A stretch of 26,085 nucleotides of DNA from an uncultured Bacilli bacterium. Lineage in GTDB: Bacteria > Bacillota_I > Bacilli_A > RFN20 > CAG-631. Position numbers and translations under genes: made by a program. A model generated the notes under the pieces. That model saw nothing but the letters and a program-made list of their open reading frames with translations, was not told the DNA's origin and ran no database searches. Of the stretch, positions 1 through 7,263 are shown piece by piece (within the stretch, counting starts at the first letter, position 1; every line of letters begins with the position of its first letter). Location of the stretch: assembly GCA_934215405.1 (NCBI GenBank), contig CAKPZU010000017.1, positions 1-26,085 of the forward strand. Direction: 5' to 3'.

Positions 1-1
1 A

Positions 2-409
2 CAGGATGTAGACTCAGTAATTAAAGAAATTGAAAACGAATTTTTTAGTAAAATAGATAAAATTATTAGAGCATATGATTTTAACCTAGATAAATTAGAT
101 GCTTATTTATATTCAATAACTAAAGCAATTGTTGATGATGAATATATCCATCATATTGTAACCTATACAGTTTATAGAAGAGCTATTATGCTAAATGTTT
201 TGAAGATTATTAATGATCATGTTAACAAAAATTTCAATCAAAATAAAAGTCTTAACTTTCAATACATTTTAGATTATAATATGTATGGTAGTGTCAATTT
301 ACTTTATATTTGGTTGTTAAAGGACACTTCTAGTAAAATGAGCATTGAAGAACTATCAACATTACAAGCAAAGCTTATAAAGAATAGTTTGAATGATATG
401 CTAATATAA
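2..409 (+). CDS. TetR/AcrR-type transcriptional regulator, C-terminal part (5' end outside window)
   Basis: The reading frame is open from the first bases of the window to the TAA at 407-409, giving about 135 residues, so the start codon and the expected N-terminal helix-turn-helix lie upstream of the window. The visible part is all-helical. Its end, with residues such as YGSVNLLYIWLLKDTS followed by a short M-S-I-E-E-L helix, resembles the ligand-binding C-terminal domain of Firmicutes TetR proteins, where a Y-G-x-x-G/N-x-x-x-x-W-L core precedes a final M-s-x-E-E-l helix. This is a family resemblance read by eye; the DNA-binding half cannot be inspected and the ligand is unknown. The stop codon overlaps a possible -10 box for the following T-box transcript, so the next unit begins directly behind this gene. 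Confidence 0.55.
   Translation, partial: QDVDSVIKEIENEFFSKIDKIIRAYDFNLDKLDAYLYSITKAIVDDEYIHHIVTYTVYRRAIMLNVLKIINDHVNKNFNQNKSLNFQYILDYNMYGSVNLLYIWLLKDTSSKMSIEELSTLQAKLIKNSLNDMLI
404..409 (+). promoter_or_regulatory. Candidate -10 box (TATAAT) for the asnS T-box transcript
   Basis: TATAAT at 404-409 overlaps the stop codon of the upstream gene and would start transcription near 416, where the 5' side of T-box stem I begins. No convincing -35 box lies 16-18 bp upstream, so the assignment rests on position and the perfect hexamer. Confidence 0.35.
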
Positions 410-410
410 T

Positions 411-617
411 TGCAATGACTAAAGACTTTATATAATGAACAATCACAGCGATTTGTCAAATGGTGGAAGGACAAAATTTAGTAATTATATAAATAACACT
501 TTATAGCAAGACTTTTTAATAATTAAGGGCATAGTATTTTACTATGAACTAGGATGGCACCGCGAGATAATCGTTCCTAGATTTTGGAACGATTTTATTA
601 TTTTAGGAGGAAAAATT
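411..617 (+). promoter_or_regulatory. T-box leader, asparagine-specific, upstream of asnS
   Basis: The leader carries the T-box core AGGATGGCACCGCG at 551-564. Stem I can be drawn: TATATAAT (429-436) pairs exactly with ATTATATA (484-491), and an apical stem TTTGTC/GACAAA encloses a GGTGG-containing loop. On the 3' side an AAC triplet (495-497) followed by A sits between the stem I helices, where the specifier codon is expected, and reads Asn. Stem III is ATAGTA/TACTAT at about 531-545. The antiterminator pairs CTAGG (549-553) with CCTAG (576-580). The competing terminator pairs AATCGTTCC (569-577) with GGAACGATT (586-594), followed by a T-rich run. The UGGC at 555-558 should pair with a tRNA ending G-CCA, and bacterial tRNA-Asn normally has G at the discriminator. 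Uncharged tRNA-Asn is therefore predicted to switch asnS on. Confidence 0.93.
569..600 (+). terminator. T-box attenuator terminator
   Basis: This is a 9-bp stem, AATCGTTCC (569-577) with GGAACGATT (586-594), followed by TTATTATTTT. Its 5' arm shares CCTAG with the antiterminator, so the two structures exclude each other. It ends just before the asnS ribosome binding site. Confidence 0.88.
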
Positions 618-2018
618 ATGTTTGAATTTGTAACAGCAAGGGAATTATATGAGCTAGTACAAAGTGGCTCACAAATAGAAAAGGACCAATTAGAATTTGT
701 TGAACTAGATGGTTGGGTTAGAACAAATAGAAATAATGGTAGCATTGGCTTTATTGAATTAAATGATGGAACATATTTTAAAAATGTTCAGCTTGTTTAT
801 AATAAGGGTGATGAGGACTATGATTTATGTGCATCATTAAACACAGGAGATGCTATTAATGCCTATGGTGAATTTAAAATCACTGCTAATGGAAAGCAAC
901 CATTTGAAGTAACTGTTAAAAAGCTAACATTAATTTCAAAGTGCGATCCATCTTATCCGCTTCAAAAGAAAAGACACAGCTTTGAATTTTTAAGAGAAAT
1001 AGCTCATTTAAGACCAAAAACTAATACTTTTTCAGCTGTTTTTAGAGTGCGTTCTGTATTAGCTATGGCTATTCATGAATTTTTCCAAAATCAAGGATTT
1101 GTATATGTTAACGGACCATTAATTACAGGAAATGATTGTGAGGGTGCTGGTGAAACATTTACAGTTACAACGCTTACTGATTTTAAGGATGGCTATAAAA
1201 ATGATTTCTTTGGAAAGCATACAAATCTAACTGTTTCTGCACAGCTTCATGCTGAAGCATATGCTCAATGCTTTAGAGATGTATACACATTTGGTCCAAC
1301 ATTTAGAGCTGAAAAATCAAATACTGTAAGGCATGCTGCTGAATTCTGGATGGTAGAGCCAGAAATAGCCTTTGCTGATTTAGAAGATGACATGTCTTTA
1401 ATTGAGGACATGGTTAAATATTGCATTAAAACAGTTTTAGAGGAATGCCCAGCCGAAATGGAATTCTTTAATAAGATGATAGATACAACACTAATCGAGA
1501 GATTAAATCATGTATTGAATTCAAAATTCGAGGTAATGACTTATACAAAAGCTATTGAAATATTACAAAAAGCAGTAGCAGATGGTGTTGAATTTGAAAA
1601 TAAAGATATTTATTGGGGCTTTGATTTAAATTCTGAGCATGAAAAATATCTTTGTGAAAAACTAGTAAATGGCCCATTATTTTTAATTGATTTTCCAAAG
1701 GAAATTAAATCATTCTATATGAAGCAAAATGATGATGGTAAAACTGTTGCAGCATGTGATTTATTAGTACCACATATTGGTGAATTAGTTGGTGGCTCTC
1801 AAAGAGAAGAAAATTATGATAAATTAGCTGCTAGAATGGATGAATTAAAGATGAATAAAGAACCTCTTCAATGGTATTTAGACCTAAGGAGATTTGGTGG
1901 CGTTTCAAGTGCTGGCTTTGGACTAGGCTTTGAAAGAATGGTTATGTATGTAACTGGAATGCAAAATATTAGAGATGTTATTTCATTCCCTCGTACAGTT
2001 AATAATTGTGAATTCTAA
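618..2018 (+). CDS. asnS: Asparaginyl-tRNA synthetase
   Basis: This 466-residue protein attaches asparagine to tRNA-Asn in the cytoplasm, using ATP. Its length is that of bacterial AsnRS (about 463-466). The N-terminal OB-fold anticodon-binding domain (about residues 20-110) contains VELDGWVRTNRNNGSIGFIELNDG. The class II catalytic core follows, with motif 2 around FRAEKSNTVRHAAEFWMVEPE and motif 3 as GFGLGFERMVMYVTG near the C-terminus. The E-F-W-M-V-E-P-E stretch is more typical of AsnRS than of AspRS, and the Asn specifier in the leader supports the same identity. The start is fixed by AGGAGG at 605-610, 7 bp before the ATG. The gene is transcribed alone, under the T-box, and a strong hairpin follows it. 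Confidence 0.97.
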   Translation: MFEFVTARELYELVQSGSQIEKDQLEFVELDGWVRTNRNNGSIGFIELNDGTYFKNVQLVYNKGDEDYDLCASLNTGDAINAYGEFKITANGKQPFEVTVKKLTLISKCDPSYPLQKKRHSFEFLREIAHLRPKTNTFSAVFRVRSVLAMAIHEFFQNQGFVYVNGPLITGNDCEGAGETFTVTTLTDFKDGYKNDFFGKHTNLTVSAQLHAEAYAQCFRDVYTFGPTFRAEKSNTVRHAAEFWMVEPEIAFADLEDDMSLIEDMVKYCIKTVLEECPAEMEFFNKMIDTTLIERLNHVLNSKFEVMTYTKAIEILQKAVADGVEFENKDIYWGFDLNSEHEKYLCEKLVNGPLFLIDFPKEIKSFYMKQNDDGKTVAACDLLVPHIGELVGGSQREENYDKLAARMDELKMNKEPLQWYLDLRRFGGVSSAGFGLGFERMVMYVTGMQNIRDVISFPRTVNNCEF

Positions 2019-2031
2019 TTTAATATAACTA

Positions 2032-2058
2032 AAAAGGACTCAACGAGTCCTTTTAAAT
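2032..2058. terminator. Bidirectional terminator between asnS and the convergent minus-strand unit
   Basis: AAAAGGACT and AGTCCTTTT form a 9-bp stem around a CAACG loop (about 2032-2054). A and T runs flank both sides, so it can end transcription from asnS on the plus strand and from the Nudix unit on the minus strand. Confidence 0.85.
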
Positions 2059-3701
2059 TATACTAATTCAACATAATGTTCAACAGAGCCATTATTATTA
2101 GCAGGTAAAACAAATTGCATAGAAAGCACCATTTTACTATGAGGCTTTATTTTTGCTTCATAAATAGGCTTAACACCAGTACAATTAATAAATGTAGCTC
2201 CAGCCTTTAATAATGCTTCATTTTCATCCTTAATCATATATAAAATAGATCCTGCATTAATTAATGTAAGCTTTATAGTCCTTTCCTTATCGCCTTGATT
2301 TACAAATACTAGATTCTCCTGATATTCAATCATCCAGTTTCCAAAATCCCATATTGCTCCAGCTGGTGTTGCACTATTTGGTGATAAAACTATTTTTTTA
2401 CCATTGCAAATAGTGTGTGTTTCTAAAATATCATCACCAACATAATTATGATTTAATTGGGAAGATAAATGTGTAAGCCAGCGATCACTAATAACCTCAT
2501 GTCGATAATTATCAGTTACTTTTTCAAATGGCTCGTATGTATCCTTTAGCTTATCAGCATATAAAGGATAGTATTTAACTGGTAATTTTGATGGCAATGT
2601 TGCATCGTTAAAAATCCATATTGGATTACAATCAATAACACCCTTATGCTTGCTTATACCAAGTCTACCGCCAAAGTCATCACTTTCAGAATATTTCCTT
2701 AAATTTTGAATAGTAACATTTCTTTCATTAATTTTATGATAATCATCATAAATGCAAAATTCTCCTACTAAGGAATCATTTAAAACAGTAAAGTGAACAT
2801 TACCATTTGCACAGTGCCTTTTACGTAAAATATTGTCAGCTGTATTATTAACATTAGTATGATTATAGCTATCAATGCTTGTTCCACCAATTACATAAAT
2901 GTATTGATGTGGAGGTATTCTATAAATTGTTCTTTTAATTGCGTGAGGCTCATGATAATTATCAAAGTTTAAATAATCATTAAACCACTTAGTTGCTTTT
3001 TCATCAAAGCCAGTTTTATCCATTTCATACTTTATTCCATAATAATCAATCCATGATTTTTCTCCAAGCCATGAGCCTGTAACCTGGTAGCCGACATTAG
3101 AAACACTAACATAAACATCATGATGATGGTTGTTTTTTAGCCTATAGCCTAAATAGATATCTCTATCTGTATGATTACTATTTTCAAAGGTCATAAAGCA
3201 ATCACCCTTTAAATTCTTATTTTGCATCGTGATTGAGTTTAATGCATTTTGAGTTATTGATTCAGGAACATTACAATAAATATATGTTCCTTTTTTCCTT
3301 TTAATCATTTTAATCTCTGCAGGCTTTAATGGATCAATGCTATTATCTCCATTTAAAGGAATATCGCTTCCATTATTTTCTATATTGATTTTATAAGGAG
3401 TAATTACTGCATTATTTATAGGATAAAAGCCAATTTCAAAATTCTCGTTAGCTTTATTTGTTGTAACCTTTAAAAAAATGATTTGATTTTCTACAAAATC
3501 ATATCTAAATAATGAATTGCTAGATATTATTAACTTTTCATTTTCGTCATAAATTTTTAAAGATATAACATTTTTACTGAAATTAATAAGATATGTATCG
3601 TTTTTATCAATTATAAATTTAAAGCTGATAGTTTTTGAATTGTTTGTTTTTGCACATATATTTGCAATTTCAAAGGCTTTTTCATTTAATAAATTTTTCA
3701 T
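2058..3701 (-). CDS. Large protein of unknown function, beta-rich, paired with a Nudix hydrolase
   Basis: I do not recognise a named family for this 547-residue protein. It has no signal peptide, no membrane segment and no lipobox, so it is probably cytoplasmic. Residues 1-110 look like a beta-sandwich (alternating short hydrophobic strands). The middle is rich in aromatic residues and His/Asn, with a distinctive GYQVTGSWLGEKSWIDYYG stretch and a H-H-H-D cluster. The last 150 residues look like a second beta domain (for example NSATPAGAIWDFGNWMIEYQ). Such a layout is common in carbohydrate-related proteins, but no catalytic motif can be assigned. The gene starts 1 bp after the stop of the Nudix gene with only a weak ribosome binding site, so translation is probably coupled. 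Both share the terminator near 2040. Confidence 0.75.
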   Translation of the reverse strand: MKNLLNEKAFEIANICAKTNNSKTISFKFIIDKNDTYLINFSKNVISLKIYDENEKLIISSNSLFRYDFVENQIIFLKVTTNKANENFEIGFYPINNAVITPYKINIENNGSDIPLNGDNSIDPLKPAEIKMIKRKKGTYIYCNVPESITQNALNSITMQNKNLKGDCFMTFENSNHTDRDIYLGYRLKNNHHHDVYVSVSNVGYQVTGSWLGEKSWIDYYGIKYEMDKTGFDEKATKWFNDYLNFDNYHEPHAIKRTIYRIPPHQYIYVIGGTSIDSYNHTNVNNTADNILRKRHCANGNVHFTVLNDSLVGEFCIYDDYHKINERNVTIQNLRKYSESDDFGGRLGISKHKGVIDCNPIWIFNDATLPSKLPVKYYPLYADKLKDTYEPFEKVTDNYRHEVISDRWLTHLSSQLNHNYVGDDILETHTICNGKKIVLSPNSATPAGAIWDFGNWMIEYQENLVFVNQGDKERTIKLTLINAGSILYMIKDENEALLKAGATFINCTGVKPIYEAKIKPHSKMVLSMQFVLPANNNGSVEHYVELV

Positions 3702-3702
3702 T

Positions 3703-4236
3703 TTAATTATTTTCCTTCCATAATAGGTATTTGTAAATCAAGCAAATTGTTTTGGCATCCTTAATAATTCCTTTTTCAATCATTAAAATTATTTCTTCAA
3801 GCTTAAATAGCTTTAAATCAATAAATTCATCCTCATCTAAATGATTAGTTGATTTAGTTAAATCCTTTGCTAAAAATAAATATATAATTTCATTTGAATA
3901 GCCACATGTCGGATACATTTGTCCAAGGCTAATTAATGAGCTAGCTTTATATCCAGTTTCTTCATTAAATTCCCTCAATGCGGCATTATATGGGTCTTCA
4001 TTAGCTTCAAGCTTTCCAGCTGGTAGCTCATAAACATATTCCTTGTATGGATAGCGATATTGCTTTTCTAAAATTACCTTATTATTTATAAATCCTAATA
4101 TGCAAACACCGCCTAAATGCTTTACTACCTCTCTTGTGGCAGTATGATTGTTAATGCTTACATCATCAACGTATAGTTTTACAATTTTTCCATCGTATAT
4201 TAAATTTTCTTTAATTGTTTTTTCTTCATTTTTCAT
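3703..4236 (-). CDS. Nudix hydrolase, ADP-ribose pyrophosphatase type
   Basis: This 177-residue Nudix protein probably cleaves ADP-ribose or a related nucleoside diphosphate sugar to AMP plus a sugar phosphate, needing divalent metal. The Nudix box is perfect: G74, E80, R88-E89, E92-E93 and G95 fit G-x5-E-x7-R-E-U-x-E-E-x-G-U. The preceding QYRYPYKEYVYELPAGK is typical of the ADP-ribose pyrophosphatase (NudF/YqkG) branch, where the loop contacts the substrate. Length is slightly under that of B. subtilis NudF. The ATG has a GGGGAG ribosome binding site about 12 bp upstream. It is the first gene of a two-gene minus-strand unit with the unknown protein behind it, so the partner may act on a related substrate; this last point is inference. 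It is divergent from hpf. Confidence 0.92.
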   Translation of the reverse strand: MKNEEKTIKENLIYDGKIVKLYVDDVSINNHTATREVVKHLGGVCILGFINNKVILEKQYRYPYKEYVYELPAGKLEANEDPYNAALREFNEETGYKASSLISLGQMYPTCGYSNEIIYLFLAKDLTKSTNHLDEDEFIDLKLFKLEEIILMIEKGIIKDAKTICLIYKYLLWKENN

Positions 4237-4268
4237 CTTTGTAGAAAACTCCCCAACATCTTAAGTTT

Positions 4269-4287
4269 ATCATATTTAAAATATGAT
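4269..4287. promoter_or_regulatory. 19-bp inverted repeat in the nudix/hpf divergent region
   Basis: ATCATATTT and AAATATGAT form a perfect 9-bp inverted repeat around a single A. It lies between the divergent starts and overlaps a possible minus-strand -10 (TATGAT at 4274-4269). It could be an operator or simply AT-rich promoter DNA. Confidence 0.4.
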
Positions 4288-4317
4288 TTAAAGACTATAA
4301 ATTTAAATTATTTTTAC

Positions 4318-4323
4318 TATAAT
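4318..4323 (+). promoter_or_regulatory. -10 box for hpf
   Basis: TATAAT at 4318-4323 lies 7 bp before AGGAGG (4330-4335) and 23 bp before the ATG. The implied leader is therefore very short. No good -35 hexamer is seen at 17 bp. Confidence 0.5.
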
Positions 4324-4345
4324 ATAAGTAGGAGGTTTTATATTT

Positions 4346-4870
4346 ATGAAATATCAAATAGTTAGTAATGGACAAAAATTAAGTCAAACTGTCCAAGATA
4401 ATATCGTTAGCGAATTATCTCGTCTTGAAAAATTACTTTTTAAAAGTGAGGATTTTGAATGTCGTATTGTAGTAAAATTTAAAAATGATAAATCTAAGGT
4501 TGAAATTACAATACCAACACCATTCTTGCTATTAAGAAGTGAGGTTGAAGCAGACGATTTAATGGATGCTGTTGTAATAGCAAGAGATAAATTAGAATCA
4601 CAAATTGGAAAGATTAAGTCAAGGCTTGACCGTTCAAGTAATAAAACAAACCTTGGAAGAATCTTTGGAAATGCCATTGAGGAGGATGTTGAAGAAATAT
4701 ATATTAAAAACAAAACTATCCACCCAAGTGCTATGACCCTTGATGATGCTATTATGGAAATGGATTCAACTGATCATGATTTCTTTATTTACGAGGATAT
4801 TGAGGATCATACATTATCAGTAGTCTATAGAAGAAAAAGCGGTGGCTATGGAGTAATTGATATCGAATAA
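4346..4870 (+). CDS. hpf: Ribosome hibernation promoting factor, long form
   Basis: This 174-residue protein is a long HPF, which binds the 30S decoding region and dimerises 70S ribosomes into inactive 100S particles during starvation or stationary phase. The N-terminal domain (about residues 1-100) has the sigma-54-modulation/YfiA fold pattern: beta strands, a helix containing LMDAVVIARDKLESQIGKIK, then a basic linker. The C-terminal domain (about 118-174), with IVYKNKTIHPSAMTLDDAI-like spacing and the terminal SVVYRRKSGGYGVIDI, is the dimerisation module that marks the long form. The length is near the usual 180-190. AGGAGG at 4330-4335 fixes the start. It is a single-gene unit, with a promoter close upstream and a strong terminator behind. 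Confidence 0.95.
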   Translation: MKYQIVSNGQKLSQTVQDNIVSELSRLEKLLFKSEDFECRIVVKFKNDKSKVEITIPTPFLLLRSEVEADDLMDAVVIARDKLESQIGKIKSRLDRSSNKTNLGRIFGNAIEEDVEEIYIKNKTIHPSAMTLDDAIMEMDSTDHDFFIYEDIEDHTLSVVYRRKSGGYGVIDIE

Positions 4871-4892
4871 TAAGCGTATATTGCGCTTTAAA

Positions 4893-4932
4893 AAAGGAAG
4901 CTATACTTGATCAATATAGCTTCCTTTCCTTT
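4893..4932. terminator. Bidirectional terminator between hpf and the DUF1653/upp unit
   Basis: AAAGGAAGCTATA (4893-4905) pairs perfectly with TATAGCTTCCTTT (4915-4927) around a loop that is itself palindromic (TTGATCAA). T runs lie on the plus side and A runs on the other, so it serves both convergent units. A smaller AAGCG/CGCTT hairpin (4872-4888) precedes it. Confidence 0.88.
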
Positions 4933-5174
4933 TATTTGCTTAAAAAATTTTTCTTACATAATTCAAAGCGATATTTTTGCTTGATATTGGGATATTTTTC
5001 TCTATCAACCATACTAGCAAACATTGATAGCTTACGAATCCAAATTTGATCACTATTAATAGGCTTATAGACAACATAATCATTTAAATCCTCACTATGT
5101 TTAGCAATAGCGATAACTAAATAATAATTCCCCTTAAAATGCTTATATATTCTATTAATTTTGATTTGCCTCAT
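4932..5174 (-). CDS. DUF1653 family small protein
   Basis: This 80-residue protein matches the DUF1653 pattern: I-Y-K-H-F-K-G-N-Y-Y-L-V near the N-terminus, then A-K-H-S-E, VVYKPI, IWIRKLSMF and a closing K-Y-P-x-I-K-Q-K-Y-R-F-E. The function of the family is not established. It is a small, probably cytoplasmic, beta-rich (SH3-like) protein. Its ATG overlaps the TAA of upp by one base (TAATG), so translation is probably coupled and the two form one unit. The gene ends directly at the bidirectional terminator. Confidence 0.88.
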   Translation of the reverse strand: MRQIKINRIYKHFKGNYYLVIAIAKHSEDLNDYVVYKPINSDQIWIRKLSMFASMVDREKYPNIKQKYRFELCKKNFLSK

Positions 5175-5800
5175 TATTTTGTGCCAAAAATTCTATCTCC
5201 AGCATCTCCAAGGCCTGGAATAATATAGCCTTTTTCATTTAGCTTTTCATCAACTGCAGCAAGATAAATATGTACATCAGGGTGAGCTTCTTCTACAGCT
5301 TTAATTCCTTCTGGAACGCCAACTAAGCACATAAGGCGAATGTTATTGTATCCTCTTTTTTTACAAGCATCAATAGCAGCAATAGCACTACCTCCAGTTG
5401 CAAGCATAGGATCAACTATTACAACAAGTGGATTTGTAACAACCGGTAATTTAAAATAATATTCAACAGGCTTTAATGTTTCTTCGTTTCTATACATACC
5501 AATATGGCCAATTCTAGCTGTTGGAACCATATTTTTAATACCATCGCATAAGCCAATACCTGCTCTTAAAATTGGAGCAATAATAATTTTTTCTTTTAAT
5601 TTTGTACGATGCATAGTAATACCTGTTGGAGTATTGTATGTTTCATCAGAATCATATGTTTCTAAATCCTTAAAAACCTCAAAGCACATAAATGAAGCAA
5701 TTTCATTTAAGCTTTCTCTAAATTCCTTTGATTTAGTATTCTCATCTCTCATAATAGATAATTTAACATCAATTAGTGGATGCTTTACAACTGTATACAT
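5174..5800 (-). CDS. upp: Uracil phosphoribosyltransferase
   Basis: This 208-residue enzyme makes UMP from uracil and PRPP in pyrimidine salvage. The length is exactly that of bacterial Upp. The PRPP loop is DPMLATGGS at residues 130-138. The uracil-binding C-terminal segment is EKGYIIPGLGDAGDRIFGTK, and the conserved APILRAGIGLCDGI is at about 75-88. The start lies behind a GGAG-type ribosome binding site on the minus strand. The unit also carries the DUF1653 gene. With deoD further along, the window contributes to both pyrimidine and purine salvage. Confidence 0.97.
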   Translation of the reverse strand: MYTVVKHPLIDVKLSIMRDENTKSKEFRESLNEIASFMCFEVFKDLETYDSDETYNTPTGITMHRTKLKEKIIIAPILRAGIGLCDGIKNMVPTARIGHIGMYRNEETLKPVEYYFKLPVVTNPLVVIVDPMLATGGSAIAAIDACKKRGYNNIRLMCLVGVPEGIKAVEEAHPDVHIYLAAVDEKLNEKGYIIPGLGDAGDRIFGTK

Positions 5801-5828
5801 ATTTTCACTCTCCTTATTTTTTCATCTA

Positions 5829-5856
5829 ATTATATCACAAAGTCTAGTAATAACAA
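5829..5856 (-). promoter_or_regulatory. Promoter for upp
   Basis: On the minus strand, TATAAT (5834-5829) lies 16 bp downstream of TTGTTA (5856-5851). Together they form a reasonable sigma-A type promoter reading into upp. Confidence 0.5.
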
Positions 5857-5868
5857 ATACAAATGTTA

Positions 5869-5874
5869 TATAAT
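5869..5874 (+). promoter_or_regulatory. -10 box for the nitroreductase unit
   Basis: TATAAT at 5869-5874 lies 27 bp before the nitroreductase ATG and is followed by AGGAGG at 5885-5890. The -35 is weak. The promoter is back to back with that of upp. Confidence 0.5.
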
Positions 5875-5900
5875 AGCAATAAACAGGAGGTTATGTGTAA

Positions 5901-6419
5901 ATGGAAAATAAAACTATTAAAATAATTAAAAATAGAGTGAGTTGTAGAAATTATGCAGATAAAAGGGTTCCGTTAAGTAAGCTAAAGCTTATCGCAGAAG
6001 CTGGAATGATGGCTCCATCTGCTCGTAATGAGCAAATAGCTAATATTTTAATTTTAAAGGATAGTAAAAAAGTTAAAAGATTAAAAGACTTATCCATAAA
6101 AGAATTAAAAAGAGATTGCTTTTATGGTGCAAGCTGTATGATTTTAGTTTACGCAAATCGTAATGAAAAATTTGTAATACAGGATTGTACATGTATTTTA
6201 GAAAACATGTTTATTGCTGCTAGCTCATTAAATATTAATTCATGCTGGATAAATCAGGTTGATGAATTATTATTAACAAATGATGGCTCAAAAATAAAAA
6301 AATCATTAGGTATTGATAATGAAGCTAGAATTGTTGGAACATGTATATTAGGATACTGTGCAAATAAAGATGAATTAAAGATTAAAGAAAGGAAAAAAGA
6401 TTTTATTAAAATCGTTTAA
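5901..6419 (+). CDS. Nitroreductase family protein (FMN-dependent)
   Basis: This 172-residue protein belongs to the nitroreductase/flavin reductase family, which uses FMN and NAD(P)H to reduce nitro compounds, quinones or related substrates. The N-terminal S-C-R-N-Y (residues about 14-18) is the family's S-x-R-x-(F/Y) FMN phosphate-binding motif, and MMAPSARNEQ (about 35-45) is the A-P-S-x-x-N motif. The C-terminal G-T-C-I-L-G-Y matches the family's last core strand. Length is within the range for the short subfamily with two to three inserted regions missing. The natural substrate cannot be told. The start is set by AGGAGG at 5885-5890. An alpha/beta hydrolase follows after 4 bp, apparently in one operon. 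Confidence 0.9.
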   Translation: MENKTIKIIKNRVSCRNYADKRVPLSKLKLIAEAGMMAPSARNEQIANILILKDSKKVKRLKDLSIKELKRDCFYGASCMILVYANRNEKFVIQDCTCILENMFIAASSLNINSCWINQVDELLLTNDGSKIKKSLGIDNEARIVGTCILGYCANKDELKIKERKKDFIKIV

Positions 6420-6423
6420 GTTT

Positions 6424-7257
6424 ATGATTAATGAAAAAATTAATTTAAAAGAGTTTTATCCAATGCTTGAAAATGATGCTTATTTAACATCATATTGTCC
6501 AAGTAATTTTGCTGAATTTTCAACTAATAAGGTTAGAAAATGCATTATTGTTATTCCAGGTGGTGGCTATGAATCTGTAAGCGATCGTGAAGGAGAACCA
6601 GTTGCTTTACGCTTTGCAGGTAATGATATAGCAGCATTTTTATTAAAGTATTCAATTGCTCCAAATCTTAACTATCCAAATCCATTTGTTGAGGCCTTTG
6701 CAGCTATTGCTTATGTTAGAAAAAATGCTTCAAAATACCACATTGACCCAAATAAGATTAGCGTAATTGGCTTTTCAGCTGGTGGACATTTAGCTGCTAC
6801 CATTTCTGCATATTGGAATGCTAAGGAATATGCTAGCTTCCTAAAAGTAAGTAATGAGGATATAAAGGTTAATGGTTGTATATTAGGATACCCTGTTATT
6901 TCTACAACATTTGGACATAAAGGTACTATTGTAAATTCAACTAAAAATGATCCTATACTACTTGAAAAGCTTTCAATTGATAAGCATGTAAGTAAGGATT
7001 TTCCAAAAACTTTTATTTGGCATACAACATTTGATACTGTTGTAGATGTAAAGAATTCACTAGCTTTAGCAGAAGCGTTAAGTGAAAATAAAATTTTCTA
7101 TGAAATGCATATTTATCCAATGCTAGACCATGGCCAATCACTTGCTGATTATAGTGTTTATACAGAGCAAATGATGAGCAAGGAAAATATGGAAAAAATG
7201 AAGTATAACACTCAATGGATTGATAATGCTATTCATTTTATTAAAGAATATATTTAA
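6424..7257 (+). CDS. Alpha/beta hydrolase, acetyl-xylan-esterase-like
   Basis: This 277-residue esterase/lipase-type hydrolase has no signal peptide, so it acts in the cytoplasm. The oxyanion-hole motif is PGGGYESVSDREGEP, and the nucleophile elbow is G-F-S-A-G-G-H at about residues 117-123. The later WHTTFDTVVD (acid) and LDHGQSLA (catalytic His) complete the triad. The G-G-G-Y plus G-F-S-A-G-G-H combination is usual in the COG0657 group often annotated endo-1,4-beta-xylanase B or acetyl xylan esterase, which deacetylate sugars or short oligosaccharides. It starts 4 bp after the nitroreductase stop and has no recognisable ribosome binding site, so translation is probably coupled. Confidence 0.88.
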   Translation: MINEKINLKEFYPMLENDAYLTSYCPSNFAEFSTNKVRKCIIVIPGGGYESVSDREGEPVALRFAGNDIAAFLLKYSIAPNLNYPNPFVEAFAAIAYVRKNASKYHIDPNKISVIGFSAGGHLAATISAYWNAKEYASFLKVSNEDIKVNGCILGYPVISTTFGHKGTIVNSTKNDPILLEKLSIDKHVSKDFPKTFIWHTTFDTVVDVKNSLALAEALSENKIFYEMHIYPMLDHGQSLADYSVYTEQMMSKENMEKMKYNTQWIDNAIHFIKEYI

Positions 7258-7263
7258 AAATAA

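Noticed and set aside
431..436. TATAAT as -10 box of asnS
   Set aside because: It forms part of the TATATAAT/ATTATATA helix of T-box stem I, so a transcript starting downstream of it would lack half of the stem.
4384..4713. Antisense reading frame within hpf (minus strand, 109 codons)
   Set aside because: It has no family resemblance and no ribosome binding site, and lies wholly inside a well-supported gene. It is chance openness opposite an AT-rich gene.
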